Made by a program: the position numbers and the translations under genes
Notes under the pieces: model-generated
Databases searched by the model: none
What the model saw: only the letters and a program-made list of their open reading frames with translations
Told to the model about the DNA's origin: nothing
IMG/VR virus record: IMGVR_UViG_3300043632_000006
Span: 64,001-98,873 of that record
Direction: 5' to 3' (one strand)
Source: a virus
DNA: 34,873 nt
Part shown: one piece after another, positions 7,103-13,671 of the stretch
How the letters are laid out: the number at the start of each line of letters is the position of its first letter
Numbering within the stretch: the stretch's first letter is position 1

Positions 7103-7470
7103 GCGACCTCTCCCTCTTCCTGCTCGCCGGCCACATGCTGGGCGATTGGGTCGTGCAGACCGATTGGCAGGCTGCCAACAAGACGACCTCGTGGCGAGCC
7201 AACCAGGCCCACGTCTACACCTACCATCTGACGCTGCTAGCTGCCCTCGCCTACCCGCTGTGGCCCTGTCCCCCGACGCTGCGCCTGCTCATCGCCTTCG
7301 CTCTCTCTTGGGCGCTGCACTCGCTGATTGACCGGCGCTGGCCCGTGCGCTGGCTGGTGCGGGTGACGGGCTCCCCGGAGTTCGCTCAGACCACCCTGGG
7401 CATCCTGGCAGCCGATCAGGCTCTCCACGTAGCCACGTTGGCAGTCATGGCCGCGGTGATCGGGCGATGA
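7099..7470 (+). CDS. DUF3307-family membrane protein
   Basis: The 123-aa protein matches the DUF3307 layout. It has an N-terminal helix with FLLAGHMLGDWVVQTDWQA, then an NKTTSW/HVYTYH region, two further hydrophobic helices (LAALAYPLWPCPPTLRLLIA and FALSWALHSLIDRRW) and a C-terminal helix with ADQALHVATLAVMAAVI. Conserved Asp and His positions (GD, HSLID, DQALH) lie at helix ends. The biochemical role of the family is unknown. It probably sits in the cytoplasmic membrane. GTG 7099 is coupled to the previous stop. Confidence 0.8.
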   Translation: MSDLSLFLLAGHMLGDWVVQTDWQAANKTTSWRANQAHVYTYHLTLLAALAYPLWPCPPTLRLLIAFALSWALHSLIDRRWPVRWLVRVTGSPEFAQTTLGILAADQALHVATLAVMAAVIGR

Positions 7471-8072
7471 GCGAGACCGAGGCCGGAAAGGTCCTGCGGC
7501 CAGGGAGCACTGGCGGCAATGGCGGCTCGCTCATCGGGTCCTGCATGTGGACCGCCTCGGGTCAGGTCTTCGACATCCTCGCATTCGACCCGGCCGCCAT
7601 TGATCTGCACGACATCGCCCACGGCCTGTCGAACATCTGCCGCTTCGGAGGCCAGACGAAATCCTTCTACAGCGTGGCTCAGCATTCGGTCTTGGTCTCG
7701 GAGCTGTGCGACACCGCAGACGCCAGGATCGGACTGTTCCATGACGCCACCGAGGCCTACCTGGGCGATGTGATCTCCCCTCTCAAGCGTCAGCCGGGTA
7801 TGGAGACCTACCGGGACATCGAGGCGAAGATGGCCGACGCTGTCGCCATCCGCTTCGGGCTGCCGAGCTTGGAGACGCCGAGCGTGGAGTTAGCAGACCG
7901 CCTCGCCGTGTTCCTGGAGATGCGGGACCTGATGGTCGGCAAGCCCATGAAGTACGGCCGGGAGGTTGCCCGGCCTGACCTGTCGGTCTTGCGGCGCACC
8001 ATCCGCCCTCTACGCCCTGCCCGAGCGAAGGCGTTGTTTCTGGCTCGGGCCGCAGACCTGGGGATCTCGTGA
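7467..8072 (+). CDS. HD-domain phosphohydrolase (YfbR-like)
   Basis: The 201-aa protein carries the HD metal set: H73 in YSVAQHSVLVSEL, H92-D93 in LFHDATEAYLGD and D144 in ELADRLAVF. The 'SVAQHSV...HDA.EAYLGD...PLK' arrangement is characteristic of phage and bacterial YfbR-type 5'-deoxynucleotidases. These remove phosphate from dNMPs and alter nucleotide pools. Phages that make modified DNA often carry such an enzyme, which fits the modification genes around it (inference). The first 25 residues are Gly-rich and probably flexible. ATG 7467 is in an ATGA overlap. Confidence 0.85.
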   Translation: MSETEAGKVLRPGSTGGNGGSLIGSCMWTASGQVFDILAFDPAAIDLHDIAHGLSNICRFGGQTKSFYSVAQHSVLVSELCDTADARIGLFHDATEAYLGDVISPLKRQPGMETYRDIEAKMADAVAIRFGLPSLETPSVELADRLAVFLEMRDLMVGKPMKYGREVARPDLSVLRRTIRPLRPARAKALFLARAADLGIS

Positions 8073-8278
8073 AGGCCACTCCCCCACCTGTCCAGTGCCT
8101 CCATCTCACCGTGGTAAGTGCCACGGGCGCGAAGCACCACTGCACGAACTGCGGCGAGGAGATGATCGTCATGGCCACAAGCCGAGCGGTGTGGGCCGAG
8201 ATGGGCCGGCGCCTCCAGGGCGGGCGCAGGGTCGTGGCCGACAAGGGGCCGAACCGGCAGAGGAAGTTGGCGCTGTGA
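8069..8278 (+). CDS. Small zinc-ribbon-like protein, 69 aa
   Basis: GTG 8069 overlaps the HD gene stop and the TGA overlaps the methyltransferase start. C10 with a following His, and C25-x2-C28 (HHCTNCGEEM), form a probable zinc site, followed by a basic helix (AVWAEMGRRLQGGRRVV). Placed immediately before a methyltransferase, it could be an accessory DNA-contact factor, but nothing in the sequence proves this. Confidence 0.55.
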   Translation: MKATPPPVQCLHLTVVSATGAKHHCTNCGEEMIVMATSRAVWAEMGRRLQGGRRVVADKGPNRQRKLAL

Positions 8279-9711
8279 CCGTCCAGATCGTCCAGGGCGA
8301 CGCCCGCAAGCTGGACGGTGTAGCCGACGGCTCTGTGGCAGCCATCGTTACCTCGCCGGGCTATTTTGGGCAGCGCTTGTACGAGGACGACGGCAAGCCC
8401 ATCGCCGGGCAGATCGGTGCCGAGCCGCACCCGCAGGAATACCTCGAGAACCTGTGGGCGTGCTGCAAGGAATGGTGGCGCGTGCTGGACGACCGCGGCT
8501 CCCTGTTCGTGAACTTGGGCGATAAGCGCGCAGCGAGCGGGGCGCCGGGAACGACGTCGGGACTCGGGAGCAAGCCGCAGGGCAAGCGCACCGGGATCGA
8601 CTCGGGCTACAGCCGCTCACACTTCGGTCGCCCCAAGTCCCGCCAGATGATCCCCGAACGCTTCGCTATCGGCTGTGAGGACGGGCTGGCCGACCCAGAG
8701 GGCATCGGCTGGATCGTGCGGCAGACGTTTCTTGATGGCGTCGTTCCGCTTACTTGGGAAAAGGCCAACGGACTCCCGGAGAGCGTTACAGATCGAACAA
8801 GGGATAACTGGGAGGTCATCTACCATCTCACCAAGAGCGAGCGGTACTACTCAGCGGTAGATGAGCTCCGGGAGCCGCAACAAGCCCCAGACGACCAGCG
8901 GTGGCAGCGCAGCGCGGGGAGTAAGTACCGGGAGACGGGCCAAACGTGTGATATCAAGTCACCACCGAATCCCCTCGGCCGCCTCCCCGGCTCCGTGTGG
9001 CGCATCGCAACCGAGCCGCTGACCATCCCGGACTGGGCGAAGACCAAGTACAACCTCCCCTCCCACTTCGCTGCCTTCCCTTCTGAGATCCCGAGGCGCC
9101 TCATCCTCGGCTGGAGCCCATCCGCCATCTGCCTGACCTGTGGCGAAGGTCGCTGGCCGGTGGTGCACAGCGATCTTGGGGTTAAGGAGCGGCAGGTCCC
9201 GCGGTACATCGAGGGGCCCGCCGGTACGGCACGCCACGGGGCGCAAGGAACCACCTTGGGCAGCCGCGGCCCCAGCGCCACCATCCTCGGCTACGCCTGC
9301 GCCTGCACCCCGACCCACATAGAGACCGAGACGACGCTCACCCACGAGTCCAAAGAGTGCGACGGAACGATCCTGGTGCCAACGGGCGTGGTGGACATCT
9401 GGGGCGACGACCGGCTCGAGGAGCGCCCCTGCACGGACCCCGCCCACATGACGGAGACCACGAAGCACGTCACCATCTACGACCTCGCCGGCTGGACTCC
9501 CCCACCAGACCGCCCCGCCCTGATCCTCGACCCCTTCTGTGGCACCGGCACCACCGCGCTCGTGGCGCAGGCTCTCGGCCGGGATGCGCTCGGTGTGGAT
9601 CTGTCGGCCGATTATGTTCGTCTCGCGAAGTGGCGCTGCTCGCAGCCCTCCCAAGCCGCCAAGGCCAAGGCCCGGACATGGGGCGAAGCGCAGGGGTCGC
9701 TGGCTCTGTGA
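8275..9711 (+). CDS. Site-specific DNA methyltransferase, beta class, with variant TSPGY motif
   Basis: The start is GTG 8275 in a GTGA overlap; the open frame from 7966 is rejected. The 478-aa protein has the order of a beta-class amino-methyltransferase. The catalytic motif IV is near the N-terminus (AIVTSPGYF, residues 23-31) and the SAM-binding motif I is near the C-terminus (ILDPFCGTGTT, from D419). Typical enzymes have TSPPY or DPPY; here the second Pro is Gly. Between them is a target-recognition region with a Cys cluster (CLTCGEG and YACACT). Compared with the usual 250-420 residues it is long. It probably methylates DNA; the base is unknown. Confidence 0.85.
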   Translation: MTVQIVQGDARKLDGVADGSVAAIVTSPGYFGQRLYEDDGKPIAGQIGAEPHPQEYLENLWACCKEWWRVLDDRGSLFVNLGDKRAASGAPGTTSGLGSKPQGKRTGIDSGYSRSHFGRPKSRQMIPERFAIGCEDGLADPEGIGWIVRQTFLDGVVPLTWEKANGLPESVTDRTRDNWEVIYHLTKSERYYSAVDELREPQQAPDDQRWQRSAGSKYRETGQTCDIKSPPNPLGRLPGSVWRIATEPLTIPDWAKTKYNLPSHFAAFPSEIPRRLILGWSPSAICLTCGEGRWPVVHSDLGVKERQVPRYIEGPAGTARHGAQGTTLGSRGPSATILGYACACTPTHIETETTLTHESKECDGTILVPTGVVDIWGDDRLEERPCTDPAHMTETTKHVTIYDLAGWTPPPDRPALILDPFCGTGTTALVAQALGRDALGVDLSADYVRLAKWRCSQPSQAAKAKARTWGEAQGSLAL

Positions 9712-9749
9712 TCCCGACCGAGCGACTCGTCGCGGGATCCGGGGCATGA
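9708..9749 (+). other. Bridging mini-ORF (13 codons) between two methyltransferase genes
   Basis: GTG 9708 overlaps the preceding methyltransferase stop (GTGA) and the frame ends at TGA 9747-9749, which overlaps ATG 9746 of the next methyltransferase (ATGA). The peptide is V-I-P-T-E-R-L-V-A-G-S-G-A. It exactly bridges the 34-bp gap with the same 4-bp overlaps used elsewhere, suggesting translational coupling. No peptide function is claimed. Confidence 0.45.
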
Positions 9750-10564
9750 TGGCGCTTCCCGCCGGCCGGGTCCTCCAGGGCGACTGCCTCGCCTTGCTGA
9801 TGGATCTCCCGTTGGAGTCGGTGGATCTCGTCTATTTGGATCCCCCGTTCTTCTCCGGTCGGGACTTCGGAGCATTCGACGACCGCTGGAAAGGTGGCAT
9901 GTCGGAGTACCTCGCCTTCATGCGGGAGCGCCTGGTCCAACTCCACCACGTCCTCAAGCCGATGGGCTCCCTGTACCTGCACTGCGACGACTCGGCCGCC
10001 GCCTACCTGCGCGTCGTGCTCGACGACATCTTCGGCATGCCCGAGGGCGATGACGAGTCGTGGTCGGGCCTCCAGAACGTCATCGCCTGGAAGCGGACAA
10101 GCGCCCACTCCTCAGCGAACCAGCGGGGCTACGGCAAGGTCACGGACACGATCTTCTTCTACGCCAAGGGTCCGACCCACACGTGGCACGCACCGTTAGC
10201 GCGAGCCGGATCACCGGCAACTGACCGAGGCGACGACGGATGGGCACTGCTGTTCGGTCACGAGCTGGTTCCCGTCGGCGATGTGTGGACCGACATCGGC
10301 GTCCTCAACAACCAGAGCAAGGAGCGCACCGGCTACCCAACTCAGAAACCCTTTGCCCTGCTGGAGCGGATCATCTCGGCGAGCTCGAACCCTGGCGATG
10401 TCGTCCTGGATCCCTTCTGCGGCAGCGGGACAACGCTGGTAGCAGCGGAGCGCCTAGGGCGCCGCTGGATCGGGATGGACGTGTCGGCCGAGGCAGTGGC
10501 GATCTCACGGCACCGGACGAAGTCGGCGGCTGGAGAGCCGAAGCGGCTGTTCGAGGCCTCGTGA
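9746..10564 (+). CDS. Site-specific DNA methyltransferase, beta class (DPPF)
   Basis: The start is ATG 9746 (ATG 9749 is also possible). The 272-aa protein has motif IV LVYLDPPFFSGRDF with D32-P-P-F35, a conserved GSLYLHCDDSAAAYLRVVLD block, then TGYPTQKPFALLERII and motif I VLDPFCGSGTT from D222. It ends in GRRWIGMDVSAEAVAISR. This is the classic layout of phage and restriction-type N6-adenine or N4-cytosine methyltransferases. No cognate restriction endonuclease is seen nearby, so it is probably an orphan protecting enzyme (inference). Its stop overlaps the Mom-like gene start. Confidence 0.92.
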   Translation: MMALPAGRVLQGDCLALLMDLPLESVDLVYLDPPFFSGRDFGAFDDRWKGGMSEYLAFMRERLVQLHHVLKPMGSLYLHCDDSAAAYLRVVLDDIFGMPEGDDESWSGLQNVIAWKRTSAHSSANQRGYGKVTDTIFFYAKGPTHTWHAPLARAGSPATDRGDDGWALLFGHELVPVGDVWTDIGVLNNQSKERTGYPTQKPFALLERIISASSNPGDVVLDPFCGSGTTLVAAERLGRRWIGMDVSAEAVAISRHRTKSAAGEPKRLFEAS

Positions 10565-11139
10565 TTCCCGCTCCCCTGCTGGATCTTCCCATAGCTGGTC
10601 TCTACCCGATCCCCATGTGGGCAGCCAACGAACTCCTGGTGGAGTGGGAGCACAGCCTCGGACCCTGCAAGCGCCCGATGCGCAACGACGCCTTCGCCAT
10701 CCAGCTCGACGGCCGGCCGATCAGCGTGGCCATCACGTCCACCATCGTCTCGGGCCACGTCGCCTGGACGGAGACGTCCACTGTGGAGTGTGACAAAGGC
10801 GCTAATAATATTTCGGTCAATGTCACACCGGTCCGCTACGACCGCACCGAGGTCGTGGAGCTCGCCCGGCTGTGCTCGGCGCCGGGCTGCGCCTGGGCGA
10901 CCCGGATCATGCTCAGAATGTGGCGGGAGGTCTGCGCTCCGCGCTGGGGACCCTGGACGCCGAAGGTGGCCGTCTCCTACTCCCAGAACGCCAAGCACAA
11001 GGGCAGCATCTACCGGACGGACGGCTGGGCGAAGGTCCGCGAGGACTGCGGAAGCAGTGGGGGGGGGGCTTGGTCGAGGAAGCGGTACGCGGGTGAAGCG
11101 CACCACGGTCAGAAGACGCTGTGGGTGTGGCGCTACTGA
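10561..11139 (+). CDS. Mom-like GNAT DNA-modification protein
   Basis: The start is GTG 10561 in a GTGA overlap. The 192-aa protein contains a GNAT-like core: RTEVVELARLCSAPG (about 95-109), a helix with ATRIMLRMWREV, a strand plus KVAVSYSQNAKHKGSIYR and the turn TDGWAKV, then a basic end finishing LWVWRY. This order resembles phage Mu Mom and its relatives, which convert adenine in DNA to an N6-acetamido derivative that blocks restriction. Identification is by remembered pattern, so a different GNAT role is possible. A run of ten G (11059-11068) encodes three glycines; slippage there would shift the frame. The last gene of the chain. Confidence 0.65.
   Translation: MIPAPLLDLPIAGLYPIPMWAANELLVEWEHSLGPCKRPMRNDAFAIQLDGRPISVAITSTIVSGHVAWTETSTVECDKGANNISVNVTPVRYDRTEVVELARLCSAPGCAWATRIMLRMWREVCAPRWGPWTPKVAVSYSQNAKHKGSIYRTDGWAKVREDCGSSGGGAWSRKRYAGEAHHGQKTLWVWRY
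10788..10828 (+). repeat. AT-rich island flanked by 8-bp inverted repeat inside Mom-like gene
   Basis: GTGTGACA (10788-10795) and TGTCACAC (10821-10828) are perfect inverted arms around a 25-bp stretch containing TAATAATATTT. The base composition is unlike the rest of the gene. Possible regulatory site or mRNA structure. Confidence 0.4.
11059..11068 (+). repeat. G10 homopolymer tract in Mom-like gene
   Basis: Ten consecutive G at codons 167-170 (the run spans Ser-Gly-Gly-Gly) near the C-terminus. Tracts of this length slip readily and are a known mechanism of phase variation in modification genes; the count is also vulnerable to sequencing error. Confidence 0.8.
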
Positions 11140-11158
11140 GTAGGTTGCTGCTCCCCCG

Positions 11159-11383
11159 CTAACGTTCCGGCTCGTCATTGAGCCGATGGCCGTCACAGGT
11201 GCCAACCCAGTAAATAGTCCGTGGCCCCACGGGCTCGAGACGGGTAACCCGGAGCACGCAGCCGCAAAAGCTGCACGGGTCGCGTCCTAGGCGCGGGGTG
11301 GGGTCGATGCCGGGCACGTAGACGCGCAGCATCGCACCGGCCGGCTCGGGCCGCTCCACTTCCGCCAGTGCGGTAGCGCTCAT
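11159..11383 (-). CDS. Small zinc-ribbon-like protein, 74 aa
   Basis: The protein (start MSATALAEVERPEP) has C-x2-C-x-C (DPCSFCGC) and a later C-x2-H (GTCDGH), enough for one zinc site, with beta-strand-like segments between. The frame could begin at GTG 11419. ATG 11383 is preferred because TAGAAT lies 7 bases upstream, which would give a leaderless mRNA as at the Xre gene. It is the only minus-strand gene between the modification chain and parA. Function unknown. Confidence 0.55.
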   Translation of the reverse strand: MSATALAEVERPEPAGAMLRVYVPGIDPTPRLGRDPCSFCGCVLRVTRLEPVGPRTIYWVGTCDGHRLNDEPER

Positions 11384-11390
11384 GGCAGTA

Positions 11391-11396
11391 ATTCTA
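11391..11396 (-). promoter_or_regulatory. Candidate leaderless -10 (TAGAAT) for the 11159-11383 gene
   Basis: TAGAAT on the minus strand ends 7 bases before ATG 11383. No good -35 is seen at 17 bases. Supports the shorter start. Confidence 0.4.
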
Positions 11397-11430
11397 CCCA
11401 GGTCGGGAGCATTCCGCACTTACCGAATTC

Positions 11431-11476
11431 CGGCATGCCGCTACCCCGCCATGATAGGGTTAGGGTGTTCCGGAAC
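11431..11476 (+). promoter_or_regulatory. parA control region: two 10-bp palindromes and extended -10
   Basis: CGGCATGCCG (11431-11440) and GTTCCGGAAC (11467-11476) are perfect palindromes. Between them is TG-A-TAGGGT (11452-11460), an extended -10. The second palindrome would lie just downstream of the transcription start, a good place for autoregulation by the ParA partner. Confidence 0.45.
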
Positions 11477-11499
11477 CCCACAACAACGGAGTCCCGCAA

Positions 11500-12084
11500 A
11501 TGGCGAGAGTGATCGTGGTGGCAAATCAGAAGGGCGGCCCAGGCAAAACGACTACTTCGGTAGGCCTGGCGGCCGCACTCGCAAGATACGGTTCAACCCT
11601 ACTCGTGGACCGTGACCGGCAGGGATCATCGACCAAATGGCATACCGCGGCGGAAGGAACTCTGCCGTTCGATGTGATCGGCCCGTCGTCCCTGCCGCTG
11701 GCCGAACTACTCCGGGCCCGCGAGGTGGAGTACGTGGTGGTGGATACACCGCCGGGTCGGGAAAACAAGCAGGTCCTGGCCGATGCCTTCCAGGTGGCTG
11801 ACGAGGTGCTGATCCCGGTTGGTGCGTCGATCATCGAAGTAACGGAGCTCCAGCCGACTCTGGAGCTTATCGCCAGCATCCGGCCCGACCTACCAGTCTC
11901 AATTCTCATGGGCAAGGTCAAGGCCGGGACGCTTCTCGCCGCTGGCGTTCGAGACCACCTCGCCAAGATGGGGCTCCCCGTTCTCGCCGCCGAAGTGCCC
12001 GAGCGGGAGGCCATTCGGGGGGCGTTCGGCAATGGGGCAGCGACTCCGTTCTTCTCAGCAGTGGCTGACGAGATGCGCTCATGA
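11500..12084 (+). CDS. parA: ParA-family partition ATPase
   Basis: The 194-aa protein has the deviant Walker A KGGPGKTT at residues 11-18, with K11 as signature lysine and K16 contacting phosphate. It continues with TLLVDRDRQGSSTKW (Walker A' region) and VVVDTPPG (Walker B). This compact form without an N-terminal DNA-binding domain is typical of plasmid ParA type Ib/ParF proteins. These polymerise or coat the nucleoid and segregate DNA with a small partner. One oddity: the A' motif reads DRDRQGS where DxDPQGS is usual. A GGAG site lies 8 bases before ATG 11500. The next gene, overlapping by 4 bp, is the likely partner. Confidence 0.92.
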   Translation: MARVIVVANQKGGPGKTTTSVGLAAALARYGSTLLVDRDRQGSSTKWHTAAEGTLPFDVIGPSSLPLAELLRAREVEYVVVDTPPGRENKQVLADAFQVADEVLIPVGASIIEVTELQPTLELIASIRPDLPVSILMGKVKAGTLLAAGVRDHLAKMGLPVLAAEVPEREAIRGAFGNGAATPFFSAVADEMRS

Positions 12085-12482
12085 GCGGGGCTCGTCCGGT
12101 GGGGGACTTGATCGCCAGGGCCACCAGTACGCGGCTTCCGGATGAGGTTCCGGAGGTTCGCCCTGAGTCCCCGGCCCCGGCGCCGGTTCCGTCTCTGACT
12201 GAGATCCCGCCGGAGGTTTCACCCAAACCCGTACTGCGCCGGTTCGACTTCATGCTTGACGCCGAGACGCGAGACGCGATCAAAGAGGTGGCACGAGAAT
12301 CTGACGCACGTGTCCGTGGCCGACGGGGGAAGGGGATGGAACTCTCGACGGCAGGGATCGTTAGGGCAGCGCTAATGGAGATGCTGGCTGATTCCAAACT
12401 GAGGGCCAAGGTCCAGCGTAGGGCTGAGGAAGAGTGGAAAACCATAACGGCGGAAGCCCGTAAGACGGGCAAGGGGGAGTGA
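12081..12482 (+). CDS. Probable ParA partner (RHH-like centromere-binding protein)
   Basis: The 133-aa protein has a Pro-rich N-terminal arm (about 20-55), which could be the ATPase-contacting tail. The C-terminal part runs RRFDFMLDAETRDAIKEVA, then a basic RVRGRRGKG loop and STAGIVRAALMEMLAD. The strand-helix-helix order fits ribbon-helix-helix partners of ParF-type systems. ATG 12081 is coupled to parA by ATGA, and the pair forms a compact partition operon. Assignment rests on position and fold pattern; no sequence-level match is claimed. Confidence 0.6.
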   Translation: MSGARPVGDLIARATSTRLPDEVPEVRPESPAPAPVPSLTEIPPEVSPKPVLRRFDFMLDAETRDAIKEVARESDARVRGRRGKGMELSTAGIVRAALMEMLADSKLRAKVQRRAEEEWKTITAEARKTGKGE

Positions 12483-12483
12483 T

Positions 12484-12528
12484 GGCATTACACAATGCCG
12501 GTACCCCATAAGGCCACCATGATACAAT
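12484..12528 (+). promoter_or_regulatory. Hairpin and extended -10 promoter before GIY-YIG gene
   Basis: GGCATT/AATGCC (12484-12489 and 12494-12499, 4-base loop) is followed by TG-A-TACAAT (12520-12528), an extended -10. It may end the parA transcript weakly and start a new one. No U-run follows the hairpin. Confidence 0.4.
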
Positions 12529-12574
12529 GGGGGAACGGGGGAAACCCATAACCACGGCTAAGGGGAATGGTGTA

Positions 12575-13084
12575 ATGAGTCAGGTTTACGTGCTGATCGA
12601 CCCTCGGACGGATGAGGTTCGCTATGTGGGTCGAACGGCTATGGGTTTGAGCATCAGGCTTGCTCAGCATTGCGAACTGGGCCGACCCGGGCAGGAAAAG
12701 AAGCAGAAGTGGGTCAAGGAGCTGCTTGATGAGGGTCTCCAGCCGGTCATCCAGAGCGTTGCGCTTGTGGCCCCCAAGGACGAAGCGGCTGCTGAGTGGC
12801 ACTGGATTACCTACTACAAGGAGAGCGGGTGCAATCTCCTCAACAACGGCGTAGCGGAGCGGCCAGTAAAGGCCCACCTCACCGTGCGTCTTCGGTACTC
12901 TCTGGACGAGGCCTTGGAGACATGCGCTTTCGGGCTCCGGCGGTTCGGGCTCAAGAGCGTCAGCAAGACGGAGTTGGTCGAGTTGGCGCTCACGGAGTGC
13001 ATTCCTGCCGAGCCCACGGAGGAGTTGGCAGCTAAGATCCGGGCACGCAGGGTAGTGCTTGTCAACGAAGGTGAGCGACCATGA
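12575..13084 (+). CDS. GIY-YIG nuclease-domain protein
   Basis: The start is set at ATG 12575 because AAGGGGAA lies 8 bases upstream; the frame from 12527 would begin inside the promoter. The 169-aa product has the GIY-YIG signature SQVYVLIDPRTDEVRYVGRT (Y5, Y17-V-G), the catalytic R28 in SIRLAQH, E74 in AAAEWHWI and a late Asn (NLLNN). Residues 95-169 form a helical tail with ETCAFGLRRFGLKSVSKTEL, which may be RHH-like. Phage and plasmid members cut DNA in homing, repair or interference. No inteins or introns are seen to suggest homing. Confidence 0.82.
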   Translation: MSQVYVLIDPRTDEVRYVGRTAMGLSIRLAQHCELGRPGQEKKQKWVKELLDEGLQPVIQSVALVAPKDEAAAEWHWITYYKESGCNLLNNGVAERPVKAHLTVRLRYSLDEALETCAFGLRRFGLKSVSKTELVELALTECIPAEPTEELAAKIRARRVVLVNEGERP

Positions 13085-13548
13085 CTGTCCAGGTCTCCTG
13101 GCGGGCCGTCCAGGGCGACGTACTGATCTCCGTCGAGGATGCAGCTTGGCTCGCAGACTCTCTGGCGGTGCTGGTGACGGCCGTCCATCACCCGGAGCGA
13201 CTCCTGCCTGAGCATGGCGCTCTCGGGATCGCTCCCGTCGTCCTGGAGGTGCTGCCAGAACTCGAACTTGCCTGGCACACCGCCGAGGCCCAGGAGAAGG
13301 CGCTCATCGACTCGGGGACCCTGGATCCCGACGACATCCCGAGCGTCGATACGGTTGAGGTGGCCGGCGCTGAGATCCGGTTCACGCCCGGGTCAGACTT
13401 CGGTGCCACCATCCTGCTGTTCGACATCTTCGCCCGGGCCGTCATCGGGGAGCCCAAAGCGCTGGAGACCGCCCAGGGCACCATCGGGTATGCGGCAGCC
13501 GCGTGGGTGAAGCAGCTGCAGGCGCTGACGCCGGAGAGCGAAGCGTGA
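13081..13548 (+). CDS. Hypothetical acidic protein, 155 aa
   Basis: ATG 13081 overlaps the GIY-YIG stop by 4 bp. The acidic sequence starts MTVQVSWRAVQGDVLISVED and has a helix (AAWLADSLAVLVTAVH), a Pro-containing middle and a C-terminal helix (GTIGYAAAAWVKQLQAL). No transmembrane segment is clear, and there are no metal or nucleotide motifs. It is the last gene of the ParA/GIY-YIG operon and faces the GntR gene tail to tail. Function unknown. Confidence 0.55.
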   Translation: MTVQVSWRAVQGDVLISVEDAAWLADSLAVLVTAVHHPERLLPEHGALGIAPVVLEVLPELELAWHTAEAQEKALIDSGTLDPDDIPSVDTVEVAGAEIRFTPGSDFGATILLFDIFARAVIGEPKALETAQGTIGYAAAAWVKQLQALTPESEA

Positions 13549-13604
13549 CCGGATGGCCAGCGAGGCGCAGTCCTGGTCGGACGGTTCCGGTAGAGGGTGC
13601 GGCC

Positions 13605-13657
13605 TGAGCAGCGCCGCCGGAGCGCACTTCCCCGGGACACCCCCACGGCGCTGCTCA
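13605..13657. terminator. Inverted repeat between convergent genes (possible bidirectional terminator)
   Basis: TGAGCAGCGCCG (13605-13616) and CGGCGCTGCTCA (13646-13657) are perfect 12-bp arms with a 29-base GC-rich loop. The position between two convergent genes fits transcription termination, but there is no T-run and the loop is long. A protein-binding site is the alternative. Confidence 0.45.
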
Positions 13658-13671
13658 CACTTCACCAGGTG

